A DNA stretch of 64,000 bases from an uncultured Bacteroidales bacterium. Lineage in GTDB: Bacteria > Bacteroidota > Bacteroidia > Bacteroidales > UBA932. Both the position numbers and the translations under genes were made by a program. Under the pieces are notes generated by a model that saw only the letters and a program-made list of their open reading frames with translations, had not been told where the DNA came from and made no database searches. The DNA lies in assembly GCA_944323505.1 (NCBI GenBank), contig CALUST010000030.1:38831-102830 (forward strand), written 5' to 3'. Shown piece after piece: positions 1 to 9,284 of this stretch (the first letter of the stretch is position 1; every line of letters begins with the position of its first letter).

Positions 1-168
1 TGCCACCGGAAGGTGCTCCGCGCCCAGGGACGTGAGAATGCCTTCTGGATCATCATGGACTACGGGGACATAGTGGTCCATGTCTTCCAGACCCCGATGA
101 GGGAATTCTACAGACTTGAGGACCTGTGGGCTGATGCAGACCGCACAGACTACAATTATGACGAATAA
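1..168 (+). CDS. rsfS: Ribosomal silencing factor RsfS, 3' end only
   Basis: The window opens inside this gene; 55 codons remain in frame up to a TAA at 166-168. The visible residues include FWIIMDYGDIVVHVF followed by REFYRLEDLWADA, the conserved C-terminal half of the RsfS/Iojap (DUF143) family. RsfS binds ribosomal protein uL14 on the 50S subunit and blocks subunit joining when nutrients are short. The stop lies 18 nt before ftsH on the same strand, so the two are probably co-transcribed. The N-terminal half is outside the window. Assignment rests on motif recognition. Confidence 0.85.
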   Translation, partial: CHRKVLRAQGRENAFWIIMDYGDIVVHVFQTPMREFYRLEDLWADADRTDYNYDE

Positions 169-186
169 TTCCATCTGGACAAGACA

Positions 187-2142
187 ATGAACGACAATAG
201 CAACGGTATGCCCGGAGGCAGGATGCCCCGTGGCAAAAGAAACTTTTCATTCGGCCTGTCCTGGTTCTATATCATCCTGATATTCGGGATAATATGGATG
301 TTCTTCAACCAGGGAGGGGCAAATCCGCAGAAAATAGAGTGGGATGACGTCAAGGCTCAGATTGAGGCCGGAGACGTGAAAGAGATAGTATTTGTCAGAA
401 ACGATTTCGAGGGCAGGGTGACAATCAGGCCGGACCGGCTGGAGAAATATGCTGACATGTTCGGCGGTGTCATACCGAAGAAATCACCGCATTTCGTTTT
501 CCTGGTATCGGGCAGTTTCAATCCCGAGGAGACCTTCGGGGCACTGAATGAGTCCCTGCCTGCCGAAAGCAGGTTCAAGCTGGTGATAGAGAACGACAAC
601 AAGGTATGGAGCTCCATCCTGGAATGGCTCCTGTTCCCGATACTGCTCATAGCCATGTGGGTATTCATGTTCCGTGGGATGAACAGGGGCGCAGGAGGCG
701 CAGGCCCGGGAAGCATATTCAATGTTGGCAAGTCTACCGGCAAACTGGCAGAGAAGGATCACATGAAAGTCACATTCAAGGATGTGGCGGGACTTTACGG
801 GGCCAAGGAGGAAGTGATGGAGATAGTGGACTTCCTGAAGAACCCGAAGAAGTATACCTCTCTCGGAGGCAAGATTCCGAAGGGGGCACTGCTTGTCGGC
901 CCTCCTGGGACAGGAAAGACCTTGCTCGCCAAGGCGGTGGCCGGGGAGGCCAATGTACCGTTCTTCTCAATTTCAGGCTCTGATTTCGTGGAGATGTTCG
1001 TCGGCGTCGGGGCATCAAGGGTGAGGGATCTTTTCCGCCAGGCAAAGGAAAAGGCCCCGTGCATAGTCTTCATAGACGAGATTGATGCCGTGGGACGGGC
1101 AAGGGGAAAGAACGTGGGCTTCTCTTCCAATGACGAAAGGGAGAACACACTCAACCAGCTGCTTACGGAGATGGACGGGTTCGACTCCAACTCCGGAGTC
1201 ATCATCCTCGCCGCGACCAACAGGGCAGACATACTTGACAAGGCATTGCTTCGTGCAGGCCGTTTTGACAGGCAGATACATGTGGACCTTCCTGACCTTA
1301 ACGAAAGGAAAGCCATTTTCGAGGTCCACATCAAAGGACTGAAACTCAGTCCGGACTTCGATGTGGAATTCCTCGCAAGACATACCCCTGGCTTTTCAGG
1401 AGCGGATATCGCGAATGTATGCAACGAGGCGGCCCTCACCGCAGCAAGGCGGGACAAGCCTGAAATCGACAGGCAGGACTTCCTTGATGCCGTCGACCGT
1501 ATCATCGGAGGACTTGAAAGGAAGAATACCATCATCACTCCTCAGGAGAAAAAATCAATCGCGTTCCACGAGGCCGGACATGCGACTGTGAGCTGGATGC
1601 TCCCTTATGCCAATCCGCTCTTCAAAGTGACAATAGTTCCGAGAGGGCAGTCTCTCGGAGCTGCCTGGTACCTGCCTGAAGAAAGGAAACTTGTCACCAG
1701 GGAACAGATGATTGACGAGATGTGCTCGCTCATCGGCGGCCGTGTGGCAGAGGAGATTATCAACGGACAGCCGTCCACAGGAGCTCTTAATGACCTTGAA
1801 AGGCTGACCAAGCAGGCTTATGCCATGGTCACCTATTACGGCATGAGCGACAAGGTGGGGACATTGTCCTTCTATGACTCCACAGGCTCCAGAGGGTATG
1901 AACTGTCAAAGCCATACAGCGAAAAGACAGCGGAACTCATAGACAAGGAAGTCAAGGACCTGATACAGTCCATCCATGACAGGACCATGAAGATCCTGCA
2001 GGACAACAGGACAGGCTTCGAGACGCTCGCGAACCTGCTTCTTGAAAAGGAAGTCATATTCTCCGATGATCTTGAAAGGATTTTCGGACCAAGGGCAAAT
2101 ACCGATGCTGTCGTACCGGAAGAAGACAAGAGACATGAGTAA
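187..2142 (+). CDS. ftsH: ATP-dependent zinc metalloprotease FtsH
   Basis: Membrane-anchored AAA+ protease that degrades misfolded membrane proteins and short-lived cytosolic regulators. The 651-residue protein has a first membrane segment at about residues 23-41, a periplasmic FtsH_ext domain at about 45-140, a second membrane segment at about 146-163, then the AAA module: Walker A GPPGTGKT at 238-245, Walker B IVFIDEID at 293-300, and the second region of homology near 345-362 ending in the RAGRFDR arginine fingers. The M41 zinc site HEAGH is at 461-465. All key residues are present and the length is normal. The stop overlaps the start of cdsA (ATGAGTAA), suggesting translational coupling. 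Confidence 0.97.
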   Translation: MNDNSNGMPGGRMPRGKRNFSFGLSWFYIILIFGIIWMFFNQGGANPQKIEWDDVKAQIEAGDVKEIVFVRNDFEGRVTIRPDRLEKYADMFGGVIPKKSPHFVFLVSGSFNPEETFGALNESLPAESRFKLVIENDNKVWSSILEWLLFPILLIAMWVFMFRGMNRGAGGAGPGSIFNVGKSTGKLAEKDHMKVTFKDVAGLYGAKEEVMEIVDFLKNPKKYTSLGGKIPKGALLVGPPGTGKTLLAKAVAGEANVPFFSISGSDFVEMFVGVGASRVRDLFRQAKEKAPCIVFIDEIDAVGRARGKNVGFSSNDERENTLNQLLTEMDGFDSNSGVIILAATNRADILDKALLRAGRFDRQIHVDLPDLNERKAIFEVHIKGLKLSPDFDVEFLARHTPGFSGADIANVCNEAALTAARRDKPEIDRQDFLDAVDRIIGGLERKNTIITPQEKKSIAFHEAGHATVSWMLPYANPLFKVTIVPRGQSLGAAWYLPEERKLVTREQMIDEMCSLIGGRVAEEIINGQPSTGALNDLERLTKQAYAMVTYYGMSDKVGTLSFYDSTGSRGYELSKPYSEKTAELIDKEVKDLIQSIHDRTMKILQDNRTGFETLANLLLEKEVIFSDDLERIFGPRANTDAVVPEEDKRHE

Positions 2143-2971
2143 AATGAAAAACCTGGTCCAGCGGACATTGTCCGGGATTCTCGTGATAGGCGCAATCGTC
2201 GCCTCGCTGCTGCTCGGGAAATACTTTTTCTGTGCACTGATGATTGCACTCACACTTTGCATCATGGTGGAGTTCTTCAGGATGACCATGGGCGGGGAAT
2301 ACCGGTTCTCGCAGTATCTGGCTATGTTTGCTGCAGTCACAATGTTCGTGCTGACATTCCTTTATACGGGATTCAGCCTGCCGGGCAGGCTTGTCATGCT
2401 GGCATTCATCCCGATATTCATCATTATGGTCAACTCCCTGTATGTCAAGGACAAGACTGATTTCGGAAAATTCGCATACATCTACACGTCACTCCTGTAT
2501 ATCGCGGTACCGATGTCATTGACCAACTTTGCCGTATTCAAGGGTATGACGTATGACGGGATGCTCCTGCTCTGCTTCTTCATCATCATCTGGGCGTCTG
2601 ATGTCGGGGCATACATATTCGGCATCACTCTCGGGCAGAAGTACGGCAGAAAACTGTTCCCGGCCATTTCCCCCAAAAAGTCATGGATAGGTTTCTGGGG
2701 AGGGTTCCTGCTTGCGCTTGGAGTCGCAGCGGCAATGCACTACGCAGGGATGTTCACTTATCCGCTCCACCACTGCCTGATCATGGCGGCAATAATGAAT
2801 GTCGCAGGAGTCTACGGGGACCTGATAGAATCCCAATGGAAGCGGCATTATGCGATAAAGGACTCGGGGTCAGTCATACCGGGGCACGGAGGCATCTGGG
2901 ACAGGTTCGACAGCGCGCTTATGGCCCTTCCGGCAGGTGTCATATATCTTGTAGTCCTCAACATATTATGA
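2135..2971 (+). CDS. cdsA: Phosphatidate cytidylyltransferase CdsA
   Basis: Makes CDP-diacylglycerol from phosphatidate and CTP, the branch point of phospholipid synthesis at the inner membrane. The 278-residue protein is almost entirely hydrophobic helices and ends with the CDP-diglyceride synthetase signature: SQWKRHYAIKDSGSVIPGHG followed by GIWDRFDS, containing the K-R, K-D and D-R-x-D residues of the family pattern. The ATG at 2135 overlaps the ftsH stop by 8 nt and gives the usual family length; ATG 2144 is an alternative. The frame stays open upstream of 2135 but there it only shadows ftsH. The next gene, psd, acts later in the same lipid pathway. Confidence 0.93.
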   Translation: MSKMKNLVQRTLSGILVIGAIVASLLLGKYFFCALMIALTLCIMVEFFRMTMGGEYRFSQYLAMFAAVTMFVLTFLYTGFSLPGRLVMLAFIPIFIIMVNSLYVKDKTDFGKFAYIYTSLLYIAVPMSLTNFAVFKGMTYDGMLLLCFFIIIWASDVGAYIFGITLGQKYGRKLFPAISPKKSWIGFWGGFLLALGVAAAMHYAGMFTYPLHHCLIMAAIMNVAGVYGDLIESQWKRHYAIKDSGSVIPGHGGIWDRFDSALMALPAGVIYLVVLNIL

Positions 2972-2988
2972 CATTGGAAAAATTTGTG

Positions 2989-2997
2989 TAAATTTGC
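2989..2997 (+). promoter_or_regulatory. Predicted -7 element TAAATTTGC upstream of psd
   Basis: Exact match to the Bacteroidota -7 consensus TAnnTTTGY. A good -33 TTTG at the 19-21 bp spacing is not obvious. A transcript from here would begin near 3003, after the ATG at 3001, which favours the in-frame ATG at 3019 as the psd start for this transcript. Confidence 0.55.
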
Positions 2998-3018
2998 AGG
3001 ATGAAACGCAGAAAAGTC

Positions 3019-3669
3019 ATGACAATTCATAAGGCCGGACGTGGTACTATCCTCGGGATATGGATGCTTTGCGCCATCCTCATATTCCTGTCCCTGCATT
3101 TCATCAACTGCGCATACATTTCATATCCTCTTGCGGCTGTACCGGCATTTTTCATGGGTTTCGTATTCTACTTCTTCCGCGTGCCCGACAGGGACACGGT
3201 GGAGGGGGAAAGTGTGGTGACATCTGCCGCCGACGGGGAAGTGGTGATAGTGGACAAGGTATATGAAGACGAATATATCCATGGGGAATGCATCCAAGTG
3301 TCGGTATATATGGATTTCTTCAATGTCCATGTCAATTTCTGGCCAATATCAGGAGAGGTGACGTACTACAAGTACCATCCCGGGAAATATTTCCTGGCTT
3401 TCATGCCCAAGGCGTCAGAACTGAACGAGCATACATCTGTCGCCATAAAAAACGGACGCGGGGAGGTATTCTTCAAACAGATAGCCGGGACTTTCGCCAG
3501 GAGGATAGTGTCATACGCCAAGGTCGGCAACCCGGGTGTGAAAGGGGAGCAGTGCGGGATAATCAAGTTCGGTTCAAGGGTAGACATGTTCCTGCCCCTT
3601 GACGCGGACATCAAGGTCCAGGTCGGTGACTATGTCAAGGCCTGTGAATCAGTAATAGCAGAATTATAG
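3019..3669 (+). CDS. psd: Phosphatidylserine decarboxylase, short (PSD-A) type
   Basis: Pyruvoyl enzyme converting phosphatidylserine to phosphatidylethanolamine at the membrane. From the ATG at 3019 the protein has 216 residues; an in-frame ATG at 3001 would add six. An N-terminal hydrophobic stretch (two helices, about residues 10-55) is followed by the catalytic domain with the AADGE motif, the NVHVN histidine segment and the C-terminal KFGSRVD, whose Gly-Ser bond is the self-cleavage site that forms the pyruvoyl group. The short length and the GS in place of LGST identify the compact archaeal-type family common in Bacteroidota. It follows cdsA by 47 nt and also has its own predicted promoter. 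Confidence 0.93.
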   Translation: MTIHKAGRGTILGIWMLCAILIFLSLHFINCAYISYPLAAVPAFFMGFVFYFFRVPDRDTVEGESVVTSAADGEVVIVDKVYEDEYIHGECIQVSVYMDFFNVHVNFWPISGEVTYYKYHPGKYFLAFMPKASELNEHTSVAIKNGRGEVFFKQIAGTFARRIVSYAKVGNPGVKGEQCGIIKFGSRVDMFLPLDADIKVQVGDYVKACESVIAEL

Positions 3670-3693
3670 GGCTTGTGCCTTAAATTATAAGAA

Positions 3694-3819
3694 ATGATGA
3701 AAGAAGAAACAAACAGTATGCTGCCAGAATCCGACGGCAGCAATTCCGATGATTCGGTGCCGTTGCCGTTCAAGGCTCATGTAATCGATATGTCTGACCA
3801 TAAAATGCGGATTATATGA
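3694..3819 (+). CDS. Possible 41-residue small protein overlapping the CorC-like gene
   Basis: A short ORF (ATG ATG AAA GAA GAA ...) ends in TGA at 3817-3819, overlapping the next gene's ATG at 3816 in the ATGA arrangement typical of translational coupling. The product is acidic at first (MMKEETNSMLPESDGSNSDD) and then becomes PLPFKAHVIDMSDHKMRII, with no membrane segment and no family I recognise. It lies in a different frame from its neighbour and fills an otherwise empty 146-nt gap after psd. It may be a real small protein or a leader ORF controlling entry to the downstream cistron. Only the ORF and the overlap are seen; expression is inference. Confidence 0.45.
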   Translation: MMKEETNSMLPESDGSNSDDSVPLPFKAHVIDMSDHKMRII

Positions 3820-5132
3820 GCGAGATTTTCATAATCATATTCCTGATCCTGCTGAACGGTATATTCTCCATGTCGGAGATGGCAGTGATCTCAGCAAGGA
3901 AATCCAATCTTCAGGCTGATGCCAACAAGGGAAGCAGGGCTGCAAAGACTGCCCTCAGACTGTCATCCGACCCTGACAAATTCCTGTCAGCCGTACAGAT
4001 AGGCATCACACTCATAGGGATTCTGACCGGTATATTTTCAGGAAACAAGATTGCCGAGGCTTTTGCCGGCCTGCTCGCCAATATGGGGGTGTCATCGGGT
4101 CTTGCCACTGCCATCGCGCAGACAATCATTGTCATACTTGTCACATATCTGAGCATAGTATTCGGAGAGCTTGTCCCTAAAAGGATTGCCCTCAGTTCAT
4201 CCGAGCGTGTCGCGAAAGTCGTCGCAGGACCGATGAAAGTCATATCTGTGATAGCATCCCCGTTCGTCTGGCTTCTTGCCAAGAGCACCGCATTGGTAAT
4301 CAACATCCTCGGGGTCAAGTCGCAGGAGTCCAAAGTCACTGAGGAGGAGATCAAGTCCATCATACAGGAGGGGACAGACGAGGGAGAGGTATCCCCTGTA
4401 GAGCAGGACATAGTGGAAAGGGTCTTTGCCCTCGGAGACCTGAAAGTCAATACGATAATGACCCTGAGAGGAGACATAGTATGGCTTGACAAGGACATGA
4501 CGGAACAGGAGATACGCAACACCATCGAGGAAAACCTCTTCGAGGCCTATCCTGTGACAGACGGGGATCTTGACCATGTGATAGGGGTGCTTTCCCTCAA
4601 GGATTTCGTCCTCAATGTAGGCAAGCCCGGGTTCAGCCTTGAGAAAATGATTCACGAGCCGGTATACTTCCATGAAAACATGAGTGTCTATGCCGTGCTG
4701 GAACAGATGAAGAAACTGAAGATAAGCAGGGCCCTCGTTTGCGATGAATTCGGGTTCTGCTCAGGTATCATCACACTCAAGGACATAATGGAGGCTCTTG
4801 TGGGCATTGTCAATGACGACCATCAGAAAGAGCCTGACATCATAGCCCGCCATGACAATGACGGCTGGTTCGTGGACGGCCAATGCTCGATGTACGACTT
4901 CAGGATGTTCTTCGACATTGACGACACAGACACCGACTCTGAATATACCACTGTCGGAGGACTGATACTGGACGAACTGGAGCATGTGCCAATCGCCGGG
5001 GAGAAGACCTCATGGAGAGACTTCACTTTTGAAGTCGTGGATATGGACGGAGCCAGGATTGACAAGGTGATTGTCAAACGGAAGCCTCAGCCGGAGACAG
5101 ACGACGACAAGGAGCCCGACTCACAGCAATAA
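3816..5132 (+). CDS. CorC/HlyC-family membrane protein (DUF21, CBS pair, transporter-associated domain)
   Basis: 438 residues in the standard CorC/UPF0053 layout: DUF21 membrane domain at about 1-185 with four hydrophobic segments and the GELVPKRIAL motif at 117-126; two CBS repeats at about 205-335; and a C-terminal CorC_HlyC domain at about 350-430. Family members are linked to magnesium or cobalt efflux, and GldE, a gliding-motility relative, also belongs here. Nothing in the sequence decides the transported ion. The last residues are a charged disordered tail. Its ATG overlaps the stop of the small ORF at 3694. It converges with ispG, 13 nt away. Confidence 0.88.
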   Translation: MSEIFIIIFLILLNGIFSMSEMAVISARKSNLQADANKGSRAAKTALRLSSDPDKFLSAVQIGITLIGILTGIFSGNKIAEAFAGLLANMGVSSGLATAIAQTIIVILVTYLSIVFGELVPKRIALSSSERVAKVVAGPMKVISVIASPFVWLLAKSTALVINILGVKSQESKVTEEEIKSIIQEGTDEGEVSPVEQDIVERVFALGDLKVNTIMTLRGDIVWLDKDMTEQEIRNTIEENLFEAYPVTDGDLDHVIGVLSLKDFVLNVGKPGFSLEKMIHEPVYFHENMSVYAVLEQMKKLKISRALVCDEFGFCSGIITLKDIMEALVGIVNDDHQKEPDIIARHDNDGWFVDGQCSMYDFRMFFDIDDTDTDSEYTTVGGLILDELEHVPIAGEKTSWRDFTFEVVDMDGARIDKVIVKRKPQPETDDDKEPDSQQ

Positions 5133-5145
5133 ACAGCGGTAATCA

Positions 5146-6492
5146 CTATTCACCGGATACGGCAGCCCGGCCTTCAATCAGTTCCAGAAGCCTGTCTATG
5201 GCTTCATTCTCAGGGACATGACGGAGGACGGGTGATTTGCCTTTGTATATCGTTACCTTGTTGCCGCCTTCGCCTACATAGCCCCAGTCTGCATCAGCCA
5301 TCTCGCCCGGGCCGTTGACAATACAACCCATTACCGCGATGACCATGCCTTTCAGATGGGCTGTCCTGCGCTTGACTTCATTGAATGTGCTCTCCAGGTT
5401 GTACATTGTCCTGCCGCATCCGGGACAGGCTATGTATTCCGGTCTGTAGAAGCGTCTTCTGGCAGCCTGCATCAGTTCATCGCAGAGATACGCTGCCTCA
5501 TCGGAACCGTCAAGCGTCACAGCCTTGTCTCCATCAATGTACACGCCCCTGAGCTCAACCTCGTCAATCTCCCTGTCAAGAAGCCGTTTCCCGAAGTCAC
5601 AGGCGAAATCGGTTACCAGCACCTCTCTGGTAGGGGAGTGATATTCCGCGGATGCCTTCCTGCCCTCAAGAGACAGCGATACCATTGACGAATGTTTCCT
5701 GCCGTCATAGCGGTCCGCGATATGCCTGGCAACGGAAATCTCGTTGACCGGGTCTTCCGTCAGCGACACCCTCACAGTGTCTCCGATTCCTTCCGACAGG
5801 AGAGCCGAGATGCCGACAGCGGACTTCATCCTGCCTGCATCCCCGTTCCCGGCCTCGGTCACCCCCAGATGTACAGGGAAGACAATCCCTTTCTGTCTCA
5901 TGGCTTCATCCAGGAGCCGGTATGCCTCTACCATCACTATCGTATTGCTTGCCTTGAGCGAGACGACGACATTGTAAAAGTCATTGTCCACACACATGTT
6001 GAGCCATTCCATCGCAGCCTCCTTCATGGCATCAGGTGTGTTCCCGTACAGATTCGTGATCCTGTCCCCGAGAGAACCGTGGTTCAGTCCGATTCTGATG
6101 GCTGCGCCGCATCTCCGGCATACATCGACCAGCCTGGAGAACTGCGCCTTAGCCTGCTCATGATCCCTGTGGAAATTGCCGGGGTTTATCCGCACCTTAT
6201 CCACAATCTCCGCTGCGGCAATCGCTATGTCGGAAGAGAAGTGAACGTCTGCCACAAGCGGGATGTCAATATCCTCAGCCCTGAGCCTGTCCCTGACGGC
6301 CCGTAGAGCCTCCACCTCCTTCATCCCGGGGACCGTAAGTCTGATCATCTCCGCCCCGGCCTCATACATTCTCCTGCACTGAGAGACTGTAGCCTCTATA
6401 TCTGACGTGTGCGTATTGCACATTGTCTGGACCACGATATGATGGCCGTGGCCTATTGTGACATTTCCTGCCTTTGCTTCTATATATCTCAT
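5146..6492 (-). CDS. ispG: 4-hydroxy-3-methylbut-2-enyl diphosphate synthase IspG with a reduced insert domain
   Basis: Penultimate step of the MEP isoprenoid pathway: converts MEcPP to HMBPP with a [4Fe-4S] cluster. The 448 residues hold an N-terminal TIM barrel (about 1-260) and a C-terminal cluster domain with CPGCGRT at 356-362 (C356, C359) and CIVNGPGE at 390-397 (C390, E397). Family knowledge: E. coli-type enzymes have about 370 residues, whereas plant and most Bacteroidetes enzymes have 600 or more because of a large middle A* domain. Here only about 85-90 residues (264-350) lie between barrel and cluster domain, so this is an intermediate form. It is the last gene of the minus-strand run that starts at ligA, 14 nt after the barrel gene. 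Confidence 0.94.
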   Translation of the reverse strand: MRYIEAKAGNVTIGHGHHIVVQTMCNTHTSDIEATVSQCRRMYEAGAEMIRLTVPGMKEVEALRAVRDRLRAEDIDIPLVADVHFSSDIAIAAAEIVDKVRINPGNFHRDHEQAKAQFSRLVDVCRRCGAAIRIGLNHGSLGDRITNLYGNTPDAMKEAAMEWLNMCVDNDFYNVVVSLKASNTIVMVEAYRLLDEAMRQKGIVFPVHLGVTEAGNGDAGRMKSAVGISALLSEGIGDTVRVSLTEDPVNEISVARHIADRYDGRKHSSMVSLSLEGRKASAEYHSPTREVLVTDFACDFGKRLLDREIDEVELRGVYIDGDKAVTLDGSDEAAYLCDELMQAARRRFYRPEYIACPGCGRTMYNLESTFNEVKRRTAHLKGMVIAVMGCIVNGPGEMADADWGYVGEGGNKVTIYKGKSPVLRHVPENEAIDRLLELIEGRAAVSGE

Positions 6493-6506
6493 CTCACGAA
6501 GATTAT

Positions 6507-7436
6507 CTACATACCTCCTTCCTTGTCCGGGACCGCGTCATTGAGGATATTGATGAGCCCCAACTGCTCACGCGCCTCCTGCTTGAGCTGATGGCGTGTC
6601 TTTCCTGTCCTCCTGGTCAACTGGAAATGGACTCCCAATGAAATGATGATATTTGACGGATAGGCATACCTGTAATAATACTGGCTGTAATAATCCGGGT
6701 CATACAAGGTGCCCATGGAGTATTTGTACATAGCCGTCAAATGTATCTCGACCGGATCAAATACAAATCCGAGTCCGAGTCCTCCTTTGATGCCGTAGTC
6801 GAGCCTGCGGTCGGTCTCAAGGAAAGCATCCTCTATGGCCGGATCCACACGAGGCCCGGTGCGGTGTATGCTGAGGCGGTAACCGGCAAAAAGACCGATA
6901 TTCGCCATGATCTTCATCTTCCAGAAATCAACATGGCAATGAGCCATCAGCGGCATTTCAACCACTTGCATCACAGCCTCATAAGCGCCTTCGAGATCAG
7001 GGGTATAGCCATCATCGTCCTCCTTGAACCTGTAGCCTTCCTGCGTATAGAATATCCCGGCCTGGAATCCGAAATACGGCATATAGCCGAACATCTTGCC
7101 GTATCGCGTATACAGGAAGCCGAAATTGTACGGGACGAAAAGGAATCCCTGTCTCATGGACGGGTTCCACATCACCTGGCTAAGCCCGACCCCGTATTGG
7201 AAGCCTATCATGGAATAGTCATTGATGACATTCCTTTTCTTGATATCTATAGTGTCCAGCCAGGCAAGCGAGGCGGTATCCGCCATAAGGGCATCAATAG
7301 CCTTATTGCTGTCCCTGTGCCGCACCTTGACCGAATCCTTGCCATGCCTTGCCGCAAGAGTATCCTTCGCCTCGGCAGCGGAAGACACCGCCAAAGCCGT
7401 CATGACAATCAATATCAGATACAAAAACTTCTTCAT
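6507..7436 (-). CDS. Outer-membrane beta-barrel protein, PorT-like
   Basis: 309 residues with a clean signal peptide (MKKFLYLILIVMTALAVSSA followed by AEA), a charged linker, then alternating aromatic/hydrophobic strands (for example YMPYFGFQAGIFYTQEGY and IIISLGVHFQL) typical of a small outer-membrane barrel. PorT, needed for type IX secretion in Porphyromonas, belongs to this broad outer-membrane-beta-barrel family, but the similarity seen here is to the fold and does not prove that role. The C-terminus carries a charged helix after the last strand, not a terminal aromatic residue. It starts 6 nt after the upstream lipoprotein and ends 14 nt before ispG, so it sits inside the operon. Confidence 0.75.
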   Translation of the reverse strand: MKKFLYLILIVMTALAVSSAAEAKDTLAARHGKDSVKVRHRDSNKAIDALMADTASLAWLDTIDIKKRNVINDYSMIGFQYGVGLSQVMWNPSMRQGFLFVPYNFGFLYTRYGKMFGYMPYFGFQAGIFYTQEGYRFKEDDDGYTPDLEGAYEAVMQVVEMPLMAHCHVDFWKMKIMANIGLFAGYRLSIHRTGPRVDPAIEDAFLETDRRLDYGIKGGLGLGFVFDPVEIHLTAMYKYSMGTLYDPDYYSQYYYRYAYPSNIIISLGVHFQLTRRTGKTRHQLKQEAREQLGLINILNDAVPDKEGGM

Positions 7437-7442
7437 AAGATA

Positions 7443-9248
7443 CTATTTGAACATCTCTCCCACATCAATTGTCTGCTCCAGTTCCGTCATCTCAGGAATG
7501 TCTATCAGGAAAGTGCCGTCATCGAGCCTGAAGAACTTCACTTTCTCCGGCTGCTTGTGCTCCAGGAGGTTTCCGGTATCCACAATCCCGTTACGGTTCA
7601 GATCCTCGGTTATCCTCAGGGAATATTTCCCTGCCGTAATGTAAGGGAAGAGGAGGGTACGGTCCGAATCAATGGTGTAGGACCTGAGCACCTGATCCCT
7701 CTTCTCGTTAAGCAGGTCCACGATGTACTTGTTGTTGACATTGTTCATCACCACCGACATCGAACTGAGTTTGTCATCATTCGGAAGAGAGACTTTGACC
7801 TCCAGGCTGTCATTATAGAATCCGTTGATATCCCTGAACTTGCGATGAGGCACTTTAAGGAAGTATTCATATCCCGGCTGGAGTTTGACACCCGGCGTGA
7901 CAATATATTTCCTGAGATTGAGACTGTCCCTTGTGACAGTATATCTCTCTTCTGTCTCCTGCTGTTTAGGGTTCACGGACCAGAAGCGCAGCGAATCGAA
8001 GGCCTCTTCCACAATCGGATATTTGAACTCAAACACATATCCGTATTGCTCGATAGTCTCGGGCTTCGCCGTCACTGTGAATACGGCGATGGTGTCCTCA
8101 TGCTTCATGTCGCGTCTTGAACTCTTGGCGGCACCGAACTGTCTCGGCTTGGAGAGCTTGACTTCCTCAGTGAACGGAACGAGCACTCCGAGAGTGTCAG
8201 TCTTCATATAATCGACGAACAGATGGAGGGTGTCCGGCTGCTTTCTTGCATCATTGACCCAGATTTCCAGACTGTCCTGCTCGATATTGAACTGCGTGAT
8301 GAGTTTCTCATGAGGCACTTCCGCTATCCAGATTGAATCTATCTGTGCATAAGGCGCCATGAATGTTATGTATGCCGTCCGTTCCCCGAGCCTCTCCTTG
8401 TTGACTATCATCTGCTTGGACGGGGTCTCCCTGAACAGGTTCAACTCGTATTCCGTCTTTCTCGCAAGGCAGGCCACCGTATCTGTCATGAGATATTTCA
8501 TGACCTCCGGCAATGAATCGTTCACTACTGTCACAGGACGCACAAGACTGTCACAGAATGCCACAAGCTCATTGTTCTCGGCCTGGTACATATTGTCGTT
8601 GTTGTCATCCTTCACGGCATAGAGCCTGTATACGGTATCCTGGATATTGCGCAGGCAGAAATATCCCCAGTCATCGGTCTTGCCGGCAGCCACAGGCCGT
8701 TCCTTGAATATGGCGGAGTCGGCCTGGTTCTTATAGAGCATCACCGTCACCCCTTTCATAGGCATCAGGGTGTTGCAGTCCTGCACGACACCTGTTATCA
8801 TCATCGAATCCAGCGTATGCCCGGTAGAGAACGCCAAGGTATAGCCAGGGAACATGTTGCCTTCGTTGTTGTCGGCAATCGCATTGGTCACATCAAGGGT
8901 GTAGGTCCTGTTGGAGTCAAGGTCATTCTCGAATGAGACGACCACGCTCTTCCCTTTTAGCCTGAACAGAGGCCTCTTCTCCATAGGAGGGGAGAGGAAG
9001 ATGCTCTGCTGGTCCTTGACAGTGACAAACTCATCGAACTTGAACACGAGATGCGTCTTATGGACAGGCACATGGGTTGCCCCTGGATACGGGAAAATCT
9101 CCACGAGTACGGGAGGAATGGTATCTTTGGGGCCTCCGCTCGGAGGGGTGGTAGTATTGGCGCAGGAATGCGAAAAAAGCACTGTACCCAATATGAGCGC
9201 CACGGGTATGACGGGTAGATATTTATCAAAAAAACACTTCATATCCAT
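7443..9248 (-). CDS. Ig-like (Big_5/SbsA-type) domain lipoprotein
   Basis: Reading from ATG 9248 (MDMKCFFDKYLPVIPVALIL) gives 601 residues; the frame remains open to a TTG at 9266, but the ATG is better placed before the signal sequence. The lipobox ends SHSC, followed by ANTTTPPSGGPKDT IPP, the usual opening of Bacteroidota lipoproteins with a Big_5 Ig-like domain (about residues 40-150: SIFLSPPM, YTLDVTNAIADNNEGN, LAFSTG). A carboxypeptidase-regulatory-like beta-sandwich (MITGVVQDCNTLMPMKGVTV) follows, then further beta-rich sequence. Likely anchored at the outer membrane. Its exact task is unknown. It lies between rel and the barrel gene in one transcription unit. Confidence 0.8.
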   Translation of the reverse strand: MDMKCFFDKYLPVIPVALILGTVLFSHSCANTTTPPSGGPKDTIPPVLVEIFPYPGATHVPVHKTHLVFKFDEFVTVKDQQSIFLSPPMEKRPLFRLKGKSVVVSFENDLDSNRTYTLDVTNAIADNNEGNMFPGYTLAFSTGHTLDSMMITGVVQDCNTLMPMKGVTVMLYKNQADSAIFKERPVAAGKTDDWGYFCLRNIQDTVYRLYAVKDDNNDNMYQAENNELVAFCDSLVRPVTVVNDSLPEVMKYLMTDTVACLARKTEYELNLFRETPSKQMIVNKERLGERTAYITFMAPYAQIDSIWIAEVPHEKLITQFNIEQDSLEIWVNDARKQPDTLHLFVDYMKTDTLGVLVPFTEEVKLSKPRQFGAAKSSRRDMKHEDTIAVFTVTAKPETIEQYGYVFEFKYPIVEEAFDSLRFWSVNPKQQETEERYTVTRDSLNLRKYIVTPGVKLQPGYEYFLKVPHRKFRDINGFYNDSLEVKVSLPNDDKLSSMSVVMNNVNNKYIVDLLNEKRDQVLRSYTIDSDRTLLFPYITAGKYSLRITEDLNRNGIVDTGNLLEHKQPEKVKFFRLDDGTFLIDIPEMTELEQTIDVGEMFK

Positions 9249-9284
9249 TAAAATCCGATATTCCAATTCAACAGACGTGCCATA

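Noticed and set aside
6741-8120. Long plus-strand open frame of 459 codons
   Set aside because: Antisense to the barrel and Ig-like lipoprotein genes, both of which show signal peptides and clear families; the translation is low in coherent motifs and is an effect of codon bias.
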